Shown: positions 63,081 through 64,000 of the stretch, piece by piece | Numbering within the stretch: the first letter of the stretch is position 1 | Layout of the letters: each line of letters starts with the position of its first letter | Source of the DNA: Onchocerca lupi | Lineage: Eukaryota; Nematoda; Chromadorea; Rhabditida; Onchocercidae | NCBI GenBank assembly: GCA_028564675.1 | Contig: JAOVVO010000275.1 | Location: forward strand, 32,770-96,769 | DNA: 64,000 nt | Direction of reading: 5' to 3' | Program-made: the position numbers and the translations under genes | The notes under the pieces: model-generated | Told to the model about the DNA's origin: nothing | Seen by the model: the letters and a program-made list of their open reading frames with translations, nothing else | The model's database searches: none

Positions 63081-64000
63081 TTGTCCATAAAATCCAGAAA
63101 TTTTATAATATAAACACGACGAAATAATCGAGGTATTCTATATGGTAGAAATTTCTAATATTTCTCAAATAAATGAATCACTTATCCACATGTCGGCATA
63201 AAGACCTTTGTTCTCTAATCTTCTGATCTACGCATCGTGCAAAATGTTGAGATGTTAACTGTGAGGAATATTGCAAGCTGAAGCTTGTGAGAATTGTCCA
63301 TCTCATCTTTTGTTTCAATAACGTGCCTTTTGTATGATTAATATACTGAACCTCCGCTCACTATCAAAACCAAAAATTATCCATATAATAGTAGGTTTTA
63401 CATAACAAGATGTGGTAAACAAGATAAGCCTCAGAGGGTTTGTGAAAACAAAAAGAGCTTCACTACTGAATTTTAAAGAAATCTTGGGTGGCATTTTATA
63501 GTCTAATAACCGATAAAAGTGAAGCATGTAATTAGAGCAAAAATATTAGCCATTAAATCTTGTCTTGCCTCAAGTTAATTTGTAGCGAGCACGTAACTTT
63601 TTCTTACCTTCCAATTTAAAGATGTATAAATTTGTACTGATAGCTTTATTACATCCCAATGTTTATAGTGCATTGATTCAACTAGCCTTATTACATCTCA
63701 ATGCTTATAGCGCGTGATTCAATTTTTGCAGTTCGGCATTTAGCCAAAAAACTTTTGAAGTATCAACACGCGAAGCACTGGTTGTTCTAGAAAGCAGTAC
63801 TACATCAGTATGATTAACATTAACCTTATAAGCACTGCTAGTTCTTGACTAATTATTTTCAACGATCAAACAGCACTTTTATATCTTAATCATTAGCTTT
63901 AACAACTTTCTCTCTCATTAAAAATTTGAATTATAAAACCATTTCTAGTAAGAAATTTAATACTAAAATAACTACTTTCTTACACATCCCACTTTCTATA
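63081..64000. other. End of window, no supported gene
   Basis: Contains an imperfect tandem duplication at 63647-63725 (unit starting TTATTACATCYCAATGYTTA). On the minus strand at about 63740-63810 a stretch reads SRTTSASRVDTSKVFWLNAE and looks coding but is unassigned. Confidence 0.35.

Noticed and set aside
1..64000. CRISPR arrays, tRNA or rRNA genes
   Set aside because: No regularly spaced repeats with unique spacers, and no tRNA-like B-box with cloverleaf potential, were seen by eye. The bacterial-like pieces are too broken to suggest a bacterial contig.

Overview
The window is A/T-rich eukaryotic DNA from a nematode, most likely a filarial one. The evidence is compact multi-exon genes with short introns and TTTCAG-like 3' splice sites, a nematode-type serpentine chemoreceptor, Pao/BEL retroelements, and a cluster of decayed bacterial gene fragments that look like Wolbachia sequence moved into the nuclear genome. 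Gene models were built by hand from reading-frame continuity, splice sites and family resemblance; no database search was possible.

Layout. 1-11.8 kb: a nucleoside diphosphate kinase (NME6-like, minus strand) lies head to head with a DHHC palmitoyltransferase (plus), followed by an LTR-like relic near 11.3-11.7 kb. 11.8-16.5 kb: a complete 13-exon TIM44 gene (plus). 16.5-25.8 kb: about 9 kb of non-coding, homopolymer-rich DNA with an ATT/ATA-rich tract and a G-rich minisatellite. 25.8-27.7 kb: a six-exon F-box-like gene (plus). 30.9-34.2 kb: a complete SLC30A1/CDF-1-type zinc exporter (minus). 36.8-37.1 kb: a Pao/BEL integrase relic. 39.3-42.6 kb: a complete GH99 endo-alpha-1,2-mannosidase gene (minus).

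43-64 kb is accessory and transposon-rich: a decayed gag on the minus strand (45.7-47.6 kb) interrupted by LTR-like DNA; an internally deleted Pao/BEL element with both LTRs (49.5-53.0 kb); bacterial relics resembling hemH, trmD, rplS, rpsG, fusA and purN (53.2-58.5 kb, with weaker coding-like pieces to about 59.8 kb); a Helitron-like terminal hairpin (57.86 kb); a complete serpentine receptor gene (60.0-62.2 kb, minus); and two copies of a roughly 300-bp dispersed repeat (48.4 and 62.8 kb).

The nuclear genes have no obvious shared pathway. They cover mitochondrial import, protein palmitoylation, nucleotide metabolism, zinc export, Golgi N-glycan trimming and chemosensation. The most unusual observations are two GC-AG introns, one of which splits the catalytic Cys codon of the DHHC enzyme, and the bacterial gene graveyard, where two adjacent gene pairs still keep bacterial operon order.
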